Source: DATILI01 sp035476635
GTDB taxonomy: Bacteria; Pseudomonadota; Gammaproteobacteria; Burkholderiales; Burkholderiaceae_C
Length of the DNA stretch: 64,000 nucleotides
Direction: 5' to 3'
Assembly (NCBI GenBank): GCA_035476635.1
Contig: DATILI010000180.1
Coordinates: 4,345-68,344, forward strand
In this document: in pieces, positions 42,421-50,679 of the stretch
Position numbering within the stretch: position 1 is the stretch's first letter
Layout: the number at the start of each line of letters is the position of its first letter
The notes under the pieces: generated by a model
What the model saw: only the letters and a program-made list of their open reading frames with translations
The model's database searches: none
What the model was told of the DNA's origin: nothing
Program-made: the position numbers and the translations under genes

Positions 42421-43395
42421 ATGAACTTCCGTAGAGCCATTCTGGTGCTGGCAAGCGCCGCATTGACCACCGCAGCACCCATTGCCTCGGCGCAAGCCTG
42501 GCCCAAGGGCCCGGTGCGGGTTGTCGTGCCTTTTGACGCCGGTTCAACGCCCGACCAGGTCGCGCGCGTCGTCTCGGATAGGTTGGCAGCGCGCCTGGGC
42601 CAGCCCCTGGTGGTCGAGAACAAGAGCGGTGCCGCCGGGAATATTGGCACCGATGCCGTGGCGAAGGCGACACCTGATGGGCAGACCATCGGCGTGAGCA
42701 TCGCTGGCCCGTTGGCAGTCAACCCGCTGCTTTTCAAGAGAATGCCCTACGACCCTGCGCGTGATCTTGAGATGCTGACCGTGGCTGTCTCCCAGCCCTC
42801 GGTGCTTGTCGTCGCCTTCAAGCATTCAGTCAGCAGCCCGAAGGAGTTGCTCAACCTCATGAAAGGCAGTCGGCCCAGTCTCAGCTTCGCGTCGATTGGC
42901 GCCGGATCCGTTTCACACCTCGCCATGGAAACGCTTGCCGCCGGAACCGGGGCTGATGTGGTCCATGTGCCTTATCGAGGCTCGGGTGCCGCGGTGACAG
43001 CAGTGCTGTCGGGCGAAGTCGACATGGCCTTGCTGCCGGCGGCGGCCGTCATGCCGCACGTGAAAGCTGGAAAGATGCGTGCCTTGGCCGTGGCTTCGGC
43101 CAAGCGCTCTGCTTCGCTCCCGGACTTGCCGACTTTGGCCGAGAGCGGGCTTCCGGACGTCCAGGCCGATGCATGGATCGGCTTCATCGCGCCCGCGAAA
43201 ACGCCGGCGGCGATCGTGAACAAGCTGCACGAGCAGATCACCCAGGTCCTGGCCGAGCCCGCCGTCAAGGACAAGCTGCGCTCCCAGTACATGGATGTCG
43301 TTGGCAACACGCCGACCGAGTTCCGCGCATTGTTGGCGGCAGATATGACGCGCTGGAAGCCCGTGATCCAGAAGCACAACATCCAGTTGGACTGA
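42421..43395 (+). CDS. Tripartite tricarboxylate transporter substrate-binding protein (Bug family)
   Basis: A 324-residue periplasmic binding protein. The signal peptide is MNFRRAILVLASAALTTAAP. RVVVPFDAGSTPDQVARVVS and VVENKSGAAGNIGTDAVAKA are TctC/Bug hallmarks. It is the first gene of the gentisate operon, so its ligand is probably the aromatic acid or a precursor degraded by the pathway. TctA/B membrane subunits are not encoded here. The downstream FAD oxidoreductase begins 16 nt later after AGGAG. Confidence 0.93.
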   Translation: MNFRRAILVLASAALTTAAPIASAQAWPKGPVRVVVPFDAGSTPDQVARVVSDRLAARLGQPLVVENKSGAAGNIGTDAVAKATPDGQTIGVSIAGPLAVNPLLFKRMPYDPARDLEMLTVAVSQPSVLVVAFKHSVSSPKELLNLMKGSRPSLSFASIGAGSVSHLAMETLAAGTGADVVHVPYRGSGAAVTAVLSGEVDMALLPAAAVMPHVKAGKMRALAVASAKRSASLPDLPTLAESGLPDVQADAWIGFIAPAKTPAAIVNKLHEQITQVLAEPAVKDKLRSQYMDVVGNTPTEFRALLAADMTRWKPVIQKHNIQLD

Positions 43396-43411
43396 GCCCA
43401 GGAGAATTTTC

Positions 43412-44797
43412 ATGACCTCTATGACCCTCAATATGACTGATATTGCAGAGCCTGCCCGCGCCGTTCCACTTTTCGGAGAATTCGATGTTGTCGTGCTCGG
43501 AGGTGGGCCGGCTGGCATCGCCGCAGCGAGTGCCGCGGCCCGCAATGGCGCAAGCGTCCTGCTGGCCGAGCGCTATGGATTCCTGGGAGGCATGGGAACA
43601 GCGGCTGGGGTGACCAATTTCTGCGGTTTGCACGCGAACGTGTTCGGCGACATTCGCCAGGTCGTCCATGGCGTCGCTACGGACCTGCTTGAGCGGATGC
43701 GCGCCTTGGACGGCCTGAGCGAACCGCACCTGATCATGCGAAAGACGTTGGCGCAGGCCTACGACATGTCGGCGTTCAAGTGCGCGGCGGACGGGCTGCT
43801 CGTCTCCGACGGCGTTCAGTTGCTGTTTCACGCGCTGGCCGCCGGCATCGTCAAGACCGAAGGCGGCACTATCGACGCCGTCCTGCTCGAGACCAAGTCC
43901 GGCCGCGTGGCAGTGCGTGGGCGAACTTTCATTGACTGTTCGGGCGATGCGGATCTGGCGCACTGGGCTGGCGTGCCCACGGAGAAGGGTGACGAGTCCG
44001 GCCACATGCTGTATCCGACCTTGATGTTCCGGGTAGGCGAGGTGGATGCGCCGCGCGCAGGCGAAGCGTGGACGACGATTCCCAAGCTGATGGATGAGGT
44101 AGAGGCGTCTGGCGAATTCTCATTTCCGCGGCGCGGCGCCATCGTGCGGCCGATGAAGCGGGCCTATGAATGGCGCGTCAATGTGACTCAGCTCAAAAAA
44201 CCGGACGGTTCCGCCACGGACGGTACTGACGCACGCTCCTTGAGCGAGGGCGAGATCGAGGGACGTCGACAGATCGTTGATTACATACGCTTCCTGCGCG
44301 AGAAGGTGCCGGGCTTCGAGAACGCCTATGCGTTGGACATCGCGCCGCAACTCGGCATCCGCGAAACACGCCGCCTGGTCGGCGAATACATGCTGACCGC
44401 TGAAGACGTTCTTCAGTGCGCGGATTTCGACGACAGCATCGGAGTTAACGGCTGGCCGCTCGAAAAGCATGTCGCCGGTGATGTGCAGTGGATGTGGCCT
44501 CCGATTCCCGACTGTCGCGGCTACAACCAGCTGCCGTACCGCATGCTGTTGCCGCGCCGCTCAAGTGCAAACGGTGTGGAAAACCTGCTCGTTGCCGGAC
44601 GCTGCGCTTCCATGACGCACGACGGCCAGTCAGCGGCCCGCGTGACTGGCGCCTGCTTCGTCATGGGTCAGGCCGCCGGCACTGCTGCGGCGCTGGCATT
44701 GCAAGCCGATTGCTCCCTGTTCGACCTGGACATCAAGAACCTGCAGGACCGGCTGCTCCAGCAAGGTGCCTTTCTTGGCGGGAGTGAGCGGCCATGA
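43412..44797 (+). CDS. FAD-dependent oxidoreductase (FAD_oxidored family)
   Basis: A 461-residue flavoprotein. FAD binding is shown by VVVLGGGPAGIAAASAAARN near residue 28 and the C-terminal NLLVAGRCASMTHDGQSAAR with GQAAGTAAALAL. The FLGGMGTAAGVTNFCGLHAN segment is typical of PF12831 members, related to tricarballylate or fumarate dehydrogenase-like proteins. The substrate is unknown. The position between the Bug gene and the hydroxylase suggests a dehydrogenation or aromatisation step before the hydroxylase. It overlaps the next gene by four nt. A shorter start is possible. Confidence 0.86.
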   Translation: MTSMTLNMTDIAEPARAVPLFGEFDVVVLGGGPAGIAAASAAARNGASVLLAERYGFLGGMGTAAGVTNFCGLHANVFGDIRQVVHGVATDLLERMRALDGLSEPHLIMRKTLAQAYDMSAFKCAADGLLVSDGVQLLFHALAAGIVKTEGGTIDAVLLETKSGRVAVRGRTFIDCSGDADLAHWAGVPTEKGDESGHMLYPTLMFRVGEVDAPRAGEAWTTIPKLMDEVEASGEFSFPRRGAIVRPMKRAYEWRVNVTQLKKPDGSATDGTDARSLSEGEIEGRRQIVDYIRFLREKVPGFENAYALDIAPQLGIRETRRLVGEYMLTAEDVLQCADFDDSIGVNGWPLEKHVAGDVQWMWPPIPDCRGYNQLPYRMLLPRRSSANGVENLLVAGRCASMTHDGQSAARVTGACFVMGQAAGTAAALALQADCSLFDLDIKNLQDRLLQQGAFLGGSERP

Positions 44798-45996
44798 CAG
44801 TTCAGCAAACGATCCTCATCGCCGGCGGCGGCATCGGCGGCATTGCCGCGGCCCTGGCGCTCACTCGACGCGGCTTTGCCGTGAAGGTGCTCGAGCAGGC
44901 GCCCGCCCTCGGCGAAATCGGCGCGGGCATCCAACTGGGCCCCAATGCGTTCGCGGCCTTCGATGCGCTGGGCATCGGCCCCCAGGCGCGTGGCCGTGCG
45001 GTCTATGTCGACGAGATGGTCATGCATGACGCGCTCGACGAAACGGCCGTAGGCCGGATACCGACGGGCGATGCGTTTCGCGCTCGCTTTGGGGGCCCTT
45101 ACGCCGTGATCCATCGGGCAGATGTTCACCGCTCGCTGCTGGAAGGCGCGCAGGCGTCGGATCGAATCGAAATCGCGACAGCGACAAGCGTTCAGCGAAT
45201 CGAGCAAGACGAGCATGGGGTGACTGTGCATGACAGCCGGGGGCAGCAGCATCGCGGCGTCGCACTCATCGGCGCGGACGGCATCAAGTCCGCCGTGCGC
45301 CGCCAGATCGTGGGCGATGAAGCGCGGGTGTCCGGACATGTGGTCTACCGCGCTGTGGTCGACCGCAAGGACTTCCCGGTCGACCTTCAGTGGAACGCCG
45401 CCAGCATCTGGGTCGGACCGAACTGCCACCTTGTGCACTACCCCTTGCGCGGCGGCGAGCAATACAACGTGGTCGTCACCTTCCACAGCAGGCAAGCAGA
45501 AGAGTGGAGCGTGCGCCAGGGCAGCCGCGACGAGGTCCAGAGCTACTTCGAAGGCATTTGCCCGCGCGCTCGCCAGTTGATCGACCTGCCGAAGGACTGG
45601 ACGCGCTGGGCCACAGCGGACCGTGACCCCATCGCGCAATGGACTTTCGGCAAGGTGACGCTGCTTGGGGATGCGGCACACCCGACTTTGCAGTATCTCG
45701 CGCAAGGCGCATGCATGGCCCTGGAAGACGCGGTCACCCTCGGTGAAGCCCTGCGCGCGCACGAAAACGACCTGGACAAGGCCTTCGCGCTGTACCAGCA
45801 ATCGCGCGTCGCCCGCACCGCGCGCGTGGTGCTGTCCGCCCGTGAGATGGGCCGCATCTTTCACGCCAAGGGCGTGGAGCGGCTGGTGCGCAACCAGCTG
45901 TGGAACGGGCGCGATCCGGAACGCTTTTACGACGCGTTGGAATGGCTCTATGGCTGGACGGCAGAAACCTGCCTCGCCAAGACCTCGGAGGCATGA
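44794..45996 (+). CDS. 3-Hydroxybenzoate 6-hydroxylase-like FAD monooxygenase
   Basis: A 400-residue single-component FAD aromatic hydroxylase. The FAD motif is ILIAGGGIGGIAAALALTRR, with the GAGIQLGPNAFAAF segment typical of salicylate and 3-hydroxybenzoate hydroxylases. The DG region is ALIGADGIKSAVRRQIV, and the GD motif is VTLLGDAAHPTLQYLAQGAC. It resembles 3-hydroxybenzoate 6-hydroxylase (NagX/XlnD type), which yields gentisate. The next gene encodes gentisate dioxygenase, supporting this. A salicylate 5-hydroxylase role is unlikely because that is a multicomponent enzyme. The start overlaps the stop of the preceding gene by ATGA. Confidence 0.88.
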   Translation: MTVQQTILIAGGGIGGIAAALALTRRGFAVKVLEQAPALGEIGAGIQLGPNAFAAFDALGIGPQARGRAVYVDEMVMHDALDETAVGRIPTGDAFRARFGGPYAVIHRADVHRSLLEGAQASDRIEIATATSVQRIEQDEHGVTVHDSRGQQHRGVALIGADGIKSAVRRQIVGDEARVSGHVVYRAVVDRKDFPVDLQWNAASIWVGPNCHLVHYPLRGGEQYNVVVTFHSRQAEEWSVRQGSRDEVQSYFEGICPRARQLIDLPKDWTRWATADRDPIAQWTFGKVTLLGDAAHPTLQYLAQGACMALEDAVTLGEALRAHENDLDKAFALYQQSRVARTARVVLSAREMGRIFHAKGVERLVRNQLWNGRDPERFYDALEWLYGWTAETCLAKTSEA

Positions 45997-47033
45997 TGCA
46001 ACAACTCGCACGACTTGAAGACCTCCCGGCCGACTATCGCAAGGAACTTGCGCAGCAGAATCTGGTGCCCTTGTGGCCCAACCTGCGTTCGGTGCTTCCC
46101 CCGGGCAAACCGCTGCCGAACACCCGGGCCACGCATTGGTCGTACGCGGCGCTGCGCCCACTGCTGCTTCGGGCCGGCGAGCTGACGCCGATCGAGAAGG
46201 CAGAGCGGCGCGTCCTCGTTCTGGCCAACCCCGGCCACGGCCTTGAAAAGATGCAGGCCAGCGCCGCCATCTATTTGGGCATGCAACTGTTGTTGCCGGG
46301 AGAGTGGGCGCCGGCCCACCGGCACACGCCGAATGCGGTCCGGATGATTGTTGAAGGCGAGGGAGCCTACACGACGGTGGACGGCGAGAAGTGCCCCATG
46401 CACCGCGGCGACCTGATCCTGACGCCTACCGGCCTATGGCACGACCACGGCCACGACGGCGATGCACCCGTAGTCTGGCTGGACGTGCTGGACCTGCCGC
46501 TCGTGCACTATCTCGAAGCCAGCTACCACGTCGATGGGCAACGGCAGGCAGTGAAGCCGGGGCACGGAGAGCGTGTGCACGCCCACGGCGGCATTCTTCC
46601 AACTCCCTTATTTGAACGTCGGAAAACGGCCTACCCCATGCTGCGCTATCCATGGACGCAGACCCGGGCTGCCCTTGAAGCATTGGCGGCCGCAGAGCCC
46701 GCGCTGGATGCGGTTCAGGTGAGCTATGTCAACCCGCAAACCGGCGCAGATGTGCAGAACATTCTTGGCTATTACGCGCTGATGCTTCGGCCTGGCCAAA
46801 CGTTGAGGGTTCCAGCCCGCTCGCCCGCGACGGTGTGCCACCTGATCGAGGGCCATGCCCGGGCACATATCCAGGAGCAGCGGTTCGCGCTGTCCGCAGC
46901 GGACACCTGCTGCGCGCCAGGGTACACCCCACTGGAGCTCATCAATTCGTCGGCTGACGCACCTGCCTTCTTTTTCATGGCCGACGAAGCCCCGCTGCAT
47001 CGCAAGCTGGGTATTTACGAGCGTAGACCCTGA
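45993..47033 (+). CDS. nagI: Gentisate 1,2-dioxygenase
   Basis: A non-haem iron ring-cleaving dioxygenase, 346 residues, producing maleylpyruvate from gentisate. Two cupin domains are present. The first carries the Fe ligands in APAHRHTPNAVRMIVEGEGA and TPTGLWHDHGHDGDAPVVWL. The second is degenerate (QTLRVPARSPATVCHLIEG). HAHGGILPTPLFE is a family signature. Two adjacent ATG codons occur at 45993 and 45996. The first overlaps the hydroxylase stop. The gene sits centrally in the gentisate operon. Confidence 0.94.
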   Translation: MMQQLARLEDLPADYRKELAQQNLVPLWPNLRSVLPPGKPLPNTRATHWSYAALRPLLLRAGELTPIEKAERRVLVLANPGHGLEKMQASAAIYLGMQLLLPGEWAPAHRHTPNAVRMIVEGEGAYTTVDGEKCPMHRGDLILTPTGLWHDHGHDGDAPVVWLDVLDLPLVHYLEASYHVDGQRQAVKPGHGERVHAHGGILPTPLFERRKTAYPMLRYPWTQTRAALEALAAAEPALDAVQVSYVNPQTGADVQNILGYYALMLRPGQTLRVPARSPATVCHLIEGHARAHIQEQRFALSAADTCCAPGYTPLELINSSADAPAFFFMADEAPLHRKLGIYERRP

Positions 47034-47045
47034 CGGAACACATCT

Positions 47046-47777
47046 ATGACTACCTATCTCTGGAATCCTCCCCCGGTTCGATCCCTGCCCGTGCGCGGAC
47101 GCGCCGAGCGGCTGCCCGTCAACCGGCTCTTTTTCGTCGGCCGTAACTACCACGCGCATGCTGCGGAAATGGGCCGCCCGGTGGACAAGGCGGTTGAGCG
47201 TCCCTTTTATTTCACCAAGTCACCGCAGACCCTGGTCGAGTCCGGCGCGACGGTGGCCTATCCGTCCGAGACAAAGAACTTCCACTTCGAGATGGAGCTG
47301 GTCGTTGTCATCGGGCAGCCGGGTTTCCGGGTGATGGCCGAGGACGCGCACAAGATTATTTACGGCTACGGCGCCGGCCTGGACATGACACGCCGCGATC
47401 TGCAGCTCATCGCGCGTGACAAGGGCCGCCCCTGGGACTTGGGCAAGGACGTCGAAGATTCGTCTGTCTGCTCGGAGATCGTCCCTATGTCGGGTGTCGT
47501 GGTGGACAGCGGCGAAATCAAGCTGGCAGTGAATGGGGATGCGAAGCAGCAGTCCAACGTGGACAAGCTGATCTGGAACGTCCGCGAAATCATCGCCGAC
47601 CTCTCGCTCTTCTACCACCTGCAGCCTGGCGACCTGATCTATACCGGCACACCTGAAGGCGTGGGCGCCGTCGTCCCCGGTGACCGCATCAACGGTCACG
47701 TCGAAGGCGTGGGCGAGATCGTGCTTACGATTTGCCAGCCGCAGGGAGCAGGGCAAGCCACACCAGAGACACGCTGA
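47046..47777 (+). CDS. nagK: Fumarylpyruvate hydrolase
   Basis: A fumarylacetoacetase-family hydrolase splitting fumarylpyruvate to fumarate and pyruvate, the last step of the gentisate route. The protein has 243 residues. FFVGRNYHAHAAEMG opens the active-site region, and metal-binding Glu/Asp lie in NFHFEMELVVVIGQ and YGYGAGLDMTRRDLQ. LQPGDLIYTGTPEGVGAVVP is the family C-terminal motif. It starts 12 nt after the dioxygenase stop. Confidence 0.93.
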   Translation: MTTYLWNPPPVRSLPVRGRAERLPVNRLFFVGRNYHAHAAEMGRPVDKAVERPFYFTKSPQTLVESGATVAYPSETKNFHFEMELVVVIGQPGFRVMAEDAHKIIYGYGAGLDMTRRDLQLIARDKGRPWDLGKDVEDSSVCSEIVPMSGVVVDSGEIKLAVNGDAKQQSNVDKLIWNVREIIADLSLFYHLQPGDLIYTGTPEGVGAVVPGDRINGHVEGVGEIVLTICQPQGAGQATPETR

Positions 47778-47810
47778 ATGCTTGCGCCCCTGCCCGGGGG
47801 ACAGGCACCC

Positions 47811-48452
47811 ATGAAGCTGTACAACTTCTTGCGCGGCAGTACTTCACACCGCCTTCGCATCGCACTGAACCTGAAGGGTATGCGCTCACACTACGTGCCG
47901 GTTGACCTGCGTTCAGAGGTCCATCTCGCTTCCGCATTCAGAACGCTCAACCCGCAGGGCCTCGTGCCCGCCCAGCGACTCGACGATGGGCGTGCGTCGA
48001 CCCAGTCGCCGGCCATCATCGAGTGGCTCGAGGAGCGTTATCCCTCGCCGGCGCTGCTGCCGTCGGACCCCGACGAGAGGGCGCATGTGCGCGCGTTGGT
48101 GGCCCTCATTGGCTGCGATATTCACCCTATCAACAACCGGCGCGTGCTGGAATACTTTCGGAAGCGCTTCGGCGCCGACGAGTGCACGGTAGGCGCCTTG
48201 TGCCGTACATGGATTACTGGCGGCCTTGATGCGCTGGAGGTCATGCTGCAAGCCGACCCCACCCGGCATGGCTTCTGTTTCGGCTGCTCGCCGACTGTGG
48301 CCGATGTGTACCTTGTGCCACAGGTCGAGAGTGCACGGCGCTTCGGAATCGACGTTGGTCGTTGGCCCGCGATCAAGGCAGTCGATGCGTCCTGTCAACA
48401 GCTGGAGTCATTCCGTCTCGCTGCGCCAGCATTGCAAACTGACGCGCTGTAG
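47811..48452 (+). CDS. nagL: Maleylpyruvate isomerase (zeta-class GST)
   Basis: A glutathione S-transferase-like isomerase converting maleylpyruvate to fumarylpyruvate, 213 residues. The N-terminus MKLYNFLRGSTSHRLRIALN has the zeta-class active-site Ser region (normally SSTSYR; here RGSTSHR), and DDGRASTQSPAIIEWLEERY is the glutathione-binding motif. An in-frame ATG at 47778, touching the preceding stop, would add 11 unconserved residues, so 47811 with upstream AGG is preferred. It completes the pathway to central metabolites. Confidence 0.9.
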   Translation: MKLYNFLRGSTSHRLRIALNLKGMRSHYVPVDLRSEVHLASAFRTLNPQGLVPAQRLDDGRASTQSPAIIEWLEERYPSPALLPSDPDERAHVRALVALIGCDIHPINNRRVLEYFRKRFGADECTVGALCRTWITGGLDALEVMLQADPTRHGFCFGCSPTVADVYLVPQVESARRFGIDVGRWPAIKAVDASCQQLESFRLAAPALQTDAL

Positions 48453-48470
48453 TTTCTCGCAGCTCTGAAC

Positions 48471-48489
48471 GATTGCGAGGAGAGCAATC
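48471..48489 (+). other. Hairpin with GAGGAGA loop before a short TTG frame
   Basis: An exact inverted repeat, GATTGC (48471-48476) and GCAATC (48484-48489), encloses GAGGAGA, a ribosome-site-like loop. A TTG codon follows at once at 48490 (DKNSWLCVLVGIAAS in frame), but similarity to any gene stops after about 20 codons and the frame runs into the opposing LysR gene. It may be the remnant of a further operon gene, or just a structure at the operon's end. Confidence 0.3.
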
Positions 48490-48582
48490 TTGGACAAGAA
48501 CTCCTGGCTTTGCGTCCTCGTCGGCATTGCCGCCTCGTTCCCCCAACATGGGCATCGCCTTGTCCTGCGCGAGACTCAAACG

Positions 48583-49524
48583 CTAAGGCCCATGCAGCAG
48601 GTCGATGAACTGCTGCGTCATGGCATTGATGGCCCGGTTGCGGTGCGTGAGAACGCCCCAGGCCGTGAGCGTGTGCGTGATCGGGTAGGGCAGTATGCGC
48701 AGCAGGCCGTGCTGCGCGTAGCGGCTCGCAATCGATTGGGGAATGACGGCGACCATCTCGCTGCGTGCGATCAGATTGGTGGTGGTCAGGATGGATGCGG
48801 TTTCGATCAAGCCCAGCGGCAGCGCAGCATGGTGGCTGCTGAACTCCTGCTCGATCACCTCGCGCATCGGGCTGCCGCGCGGTTGCAGTATCCAGGGGTA
48901 GTCCAGCAGCGCCTGGAACTTCAGCGGCTTCCGCCTGGCCCCGCGCGCCAGCGGGTGCTCGCAGGCCACCACGACTGACAGCGCTTCCTCGCCGAGTGGC
49001 CGGAACAGGCAGTCCTGGTTGGCCGGGCTCGCGGGGTCCGGCACGCGGCCGATCACCACATCCAGGCTGCCGTCGCGCAACTGCTCGATCAGCCGGTCGC
49101 TGGTGCCTACGGAAATCTCGACGGACAACAGGGGATAGCGCTGCTTGAGCCCGATCAGCGCATCGCTCAGGTAGGTTGGCGCCGCCGCCATGATGCTGCC
49201 GACGAACAACTTGCCCGCGCTGCCCAGGCGCAGCTCGTGCAGCTCGCGGCCCAGCGCCGACATGCTGCCGCGCAGGCCGCGAAACGTGTTCATCACGGAC
49301 TGCCCTGCCGGGTTGAGTTTCAGGCCGCGCCCCACGCGATCGAACAGGGTGTGGCCCAGCGCGTCCTCCAGCTCATGCAGCATCTTGGTGGCGGCCGGCT
49401 GCGTCATGCCCAGCTGCTGGGCAGCGGCACGCAGGGTGCGGTATTCGTCCACCGCCAGCAGCAGGGCCACCTGGCGCATGCGCAGACGGTTGAGCAACTG
49501 CTGGGTGGTGTTGGTGGCGTGCAT
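48583..49524 (-). CDS. LysR-family regulator of the sugar-acid island
   Basis: A 313-residue LysR-type regulator. The HTH is at about residues 14-72 (RMRQVALLLAVDEYRTLRAA, TQPAATKMLHELEDALGHTL), and the effector domain includes SIMAAAPTYLSDALIGLKQR. The pattern resembles GbpR/GalR-type sugar-acid regulators. It is divergent from the pdxA2-type gene with 112 nt between, and probably controls the catabolic operon at 49637-60056. It starts at ATG 49524. Confidence 0.9.
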   Translation of the reverse strand: MHATNTTQQLLNRLRMRQVALLLAVDEYRTLRAAAQQLGMTQPAATKMLHELEDALGHTLFDRVGRGLKLNPAGQSVMNTFRGLRGSMSALGRELHELRLGSAGKLFVGSIMAAAPTYLSDALIGLKQRYPLLSVEISVGTSDRLIEQLRDGSLDVVIGRVPDPASPANQDCLFRPLGEEALSVVVACEHPLARGARRKPLKFQALLDYPWILQPRGSPMREVIEQEFSSHHAALPLGLIETASILTTTNLIARSEMVAVIPQSIASRYAQHGLLRILPYPITHTLTAWGVLTHRNRAINAMTQQFIDLLHGP

Positions 49525-49636
49525 GGAATTGATAACCCTATGGAATCAGTTCATCAAATTCTTTCATTTTACGGAATGCAAACCGCTTCCTAAGATTCGC
49601 CTCAACAACGACGCATTCATGACCGGAGACAAACCG

Positions 49637-50668
49637 ATGCGAACTGACAGTGACAGAAAGCCCGTGGTTGCGCTGACCCTGGGCGACCCCGCAGGCATCG
49701 GCCCCGAGCTCATCGCCCGGCTGCTCGGCCAGAAGGAGGTCGCGGGTCTTGCCAACGTGGCCTTGATCGGCGACCCCTGGCTCTGGGAAGACGGGCAGCG
49801 CATCGCCGGCCTGCAGGTCGCAACGCAGGCCGTGGCCAGCCTGGCCGCGGTACGCGGCCGTGCGGACCCATCGCTGCCGGCCTTCATTGCCGTGGACACG
49901 GTGGCGCCGGCCCAGGTGCAGCGCGGCCAGGCACAGGCACCCGGCGGTGCTTCGGTGCTGCAGGTGCTCAACACCTGCATGGATGCCGCCAAGCGCCGCG
50001 AGATCGACGCCATCTGCTTTGCGCCGCTGAACAAGTTCGCGATGAAGCAGGGCGGGCTGAAGCACGATGACGAGTTGCACCACTTCGCCGAATATCTCGG
50101 TGTGCAGGGCTACTTCTGCGAGTTCAACACCATGGGCGACTTGTGGACCTCGCGCGTGTCCTCGCACATCCCGCTGAAGGACGCGGCCGGCTACCTGAGC
50201 AAGGACCGCATCAAGGCTGCCGCGCGCCTGATCTACCGCTCGCTGCAGGCGGCGGGCGTGGCTAGCCCCAAGGTCGCGGTGGCCGCTTTCAACCCGCATG
50301 GCGGCGACGGCGGCACCTGCGGCACGGAAGAGATCGAGATCATCGCGCCGGCGATCGCCGAGCTGCATGCCGAAGGGCTGCCGGTGGACGGCCCGTTCCC
50401 TGCCGACACCATCTTCCTCAAGGCGCGCGACGGCGAGTACCAGGCCATCGTCACCATGTACCACGACCAGGGCCAGATCGCGATCAAGCTCATGGGCTTT
50501 TCCAGCGGCGTGACGGTGCAAGGCGGCCTGCCGATTCCCATCACCACGCCGGCACACGGCACGGCCTACGACATCGCCGGACTTGGCAAGGCCGATGTCA
50601 ATGCCATCTCCAACGCTTTCAAGATCGCCTGCCGCATGGCTGGCCGCCTCGAAAAAACCTCGCTCTGA
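49637..50668 (+). CDS. pdxA2: PdxA2-type acid-sugar-phosphate dehydrogenase
   Basis: A 343-residue NAD-dependent, metal-dependent dehydrogenase of the 4-hydroxythreonine-4-phosphate dehydrogenase family. The motifs VALTLGDPAGIGPELIARLL, SSHIPLKDAAGYLS (His ligand), AAFNPHGGDGGTCGTEEIEI and VTMYHDQGQIAIKLMGF, plus TPAHGTAYDIAGLGKADVN, are all present. Sequence and catabolic context suggest the PdxA2 subfamily, which oxidatively decarboxylates 4-phospho-sugar acids such as 4-phospho-D-threonate. The DUF1537 kinase that usually makes such substrates is not found here. ATG 49637 follows GGAGA; ATG 49619 would add six residues. Confidence 0.88.
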   Translation: MRTDSDRKPVVALTLGDPAGIGPELIARLLGQKEVAGLANVALIGDPWLWEDGQRIAGLQVATQAVASLAAVRGRADPSLPAFIAVDTVAPAQVQRGQAQAPGGASVLQVLNTCMDAAKRREIDAICFAPLNKFAMKQGGLKHDDELHHFAEYLGVQGYFCEFNTMGDLWTSRVSSHIPLKDAAGYLSKDRIKAAARLIYRSLQAAGVASPKVAVAAFNPHGGDGGTCGTEEIEIIAPAIAELHAEGLPVDGPFPADTIFLKARDGEYQAIVTMYHDQGQIAIKLMGFSSGVTVQGGLPIPITTPAHGTAYDIAGLGKADVNAISNAFKIACRMAGRLEKTSL

Positions 50669-50679
50669 AAGACAGCCTC

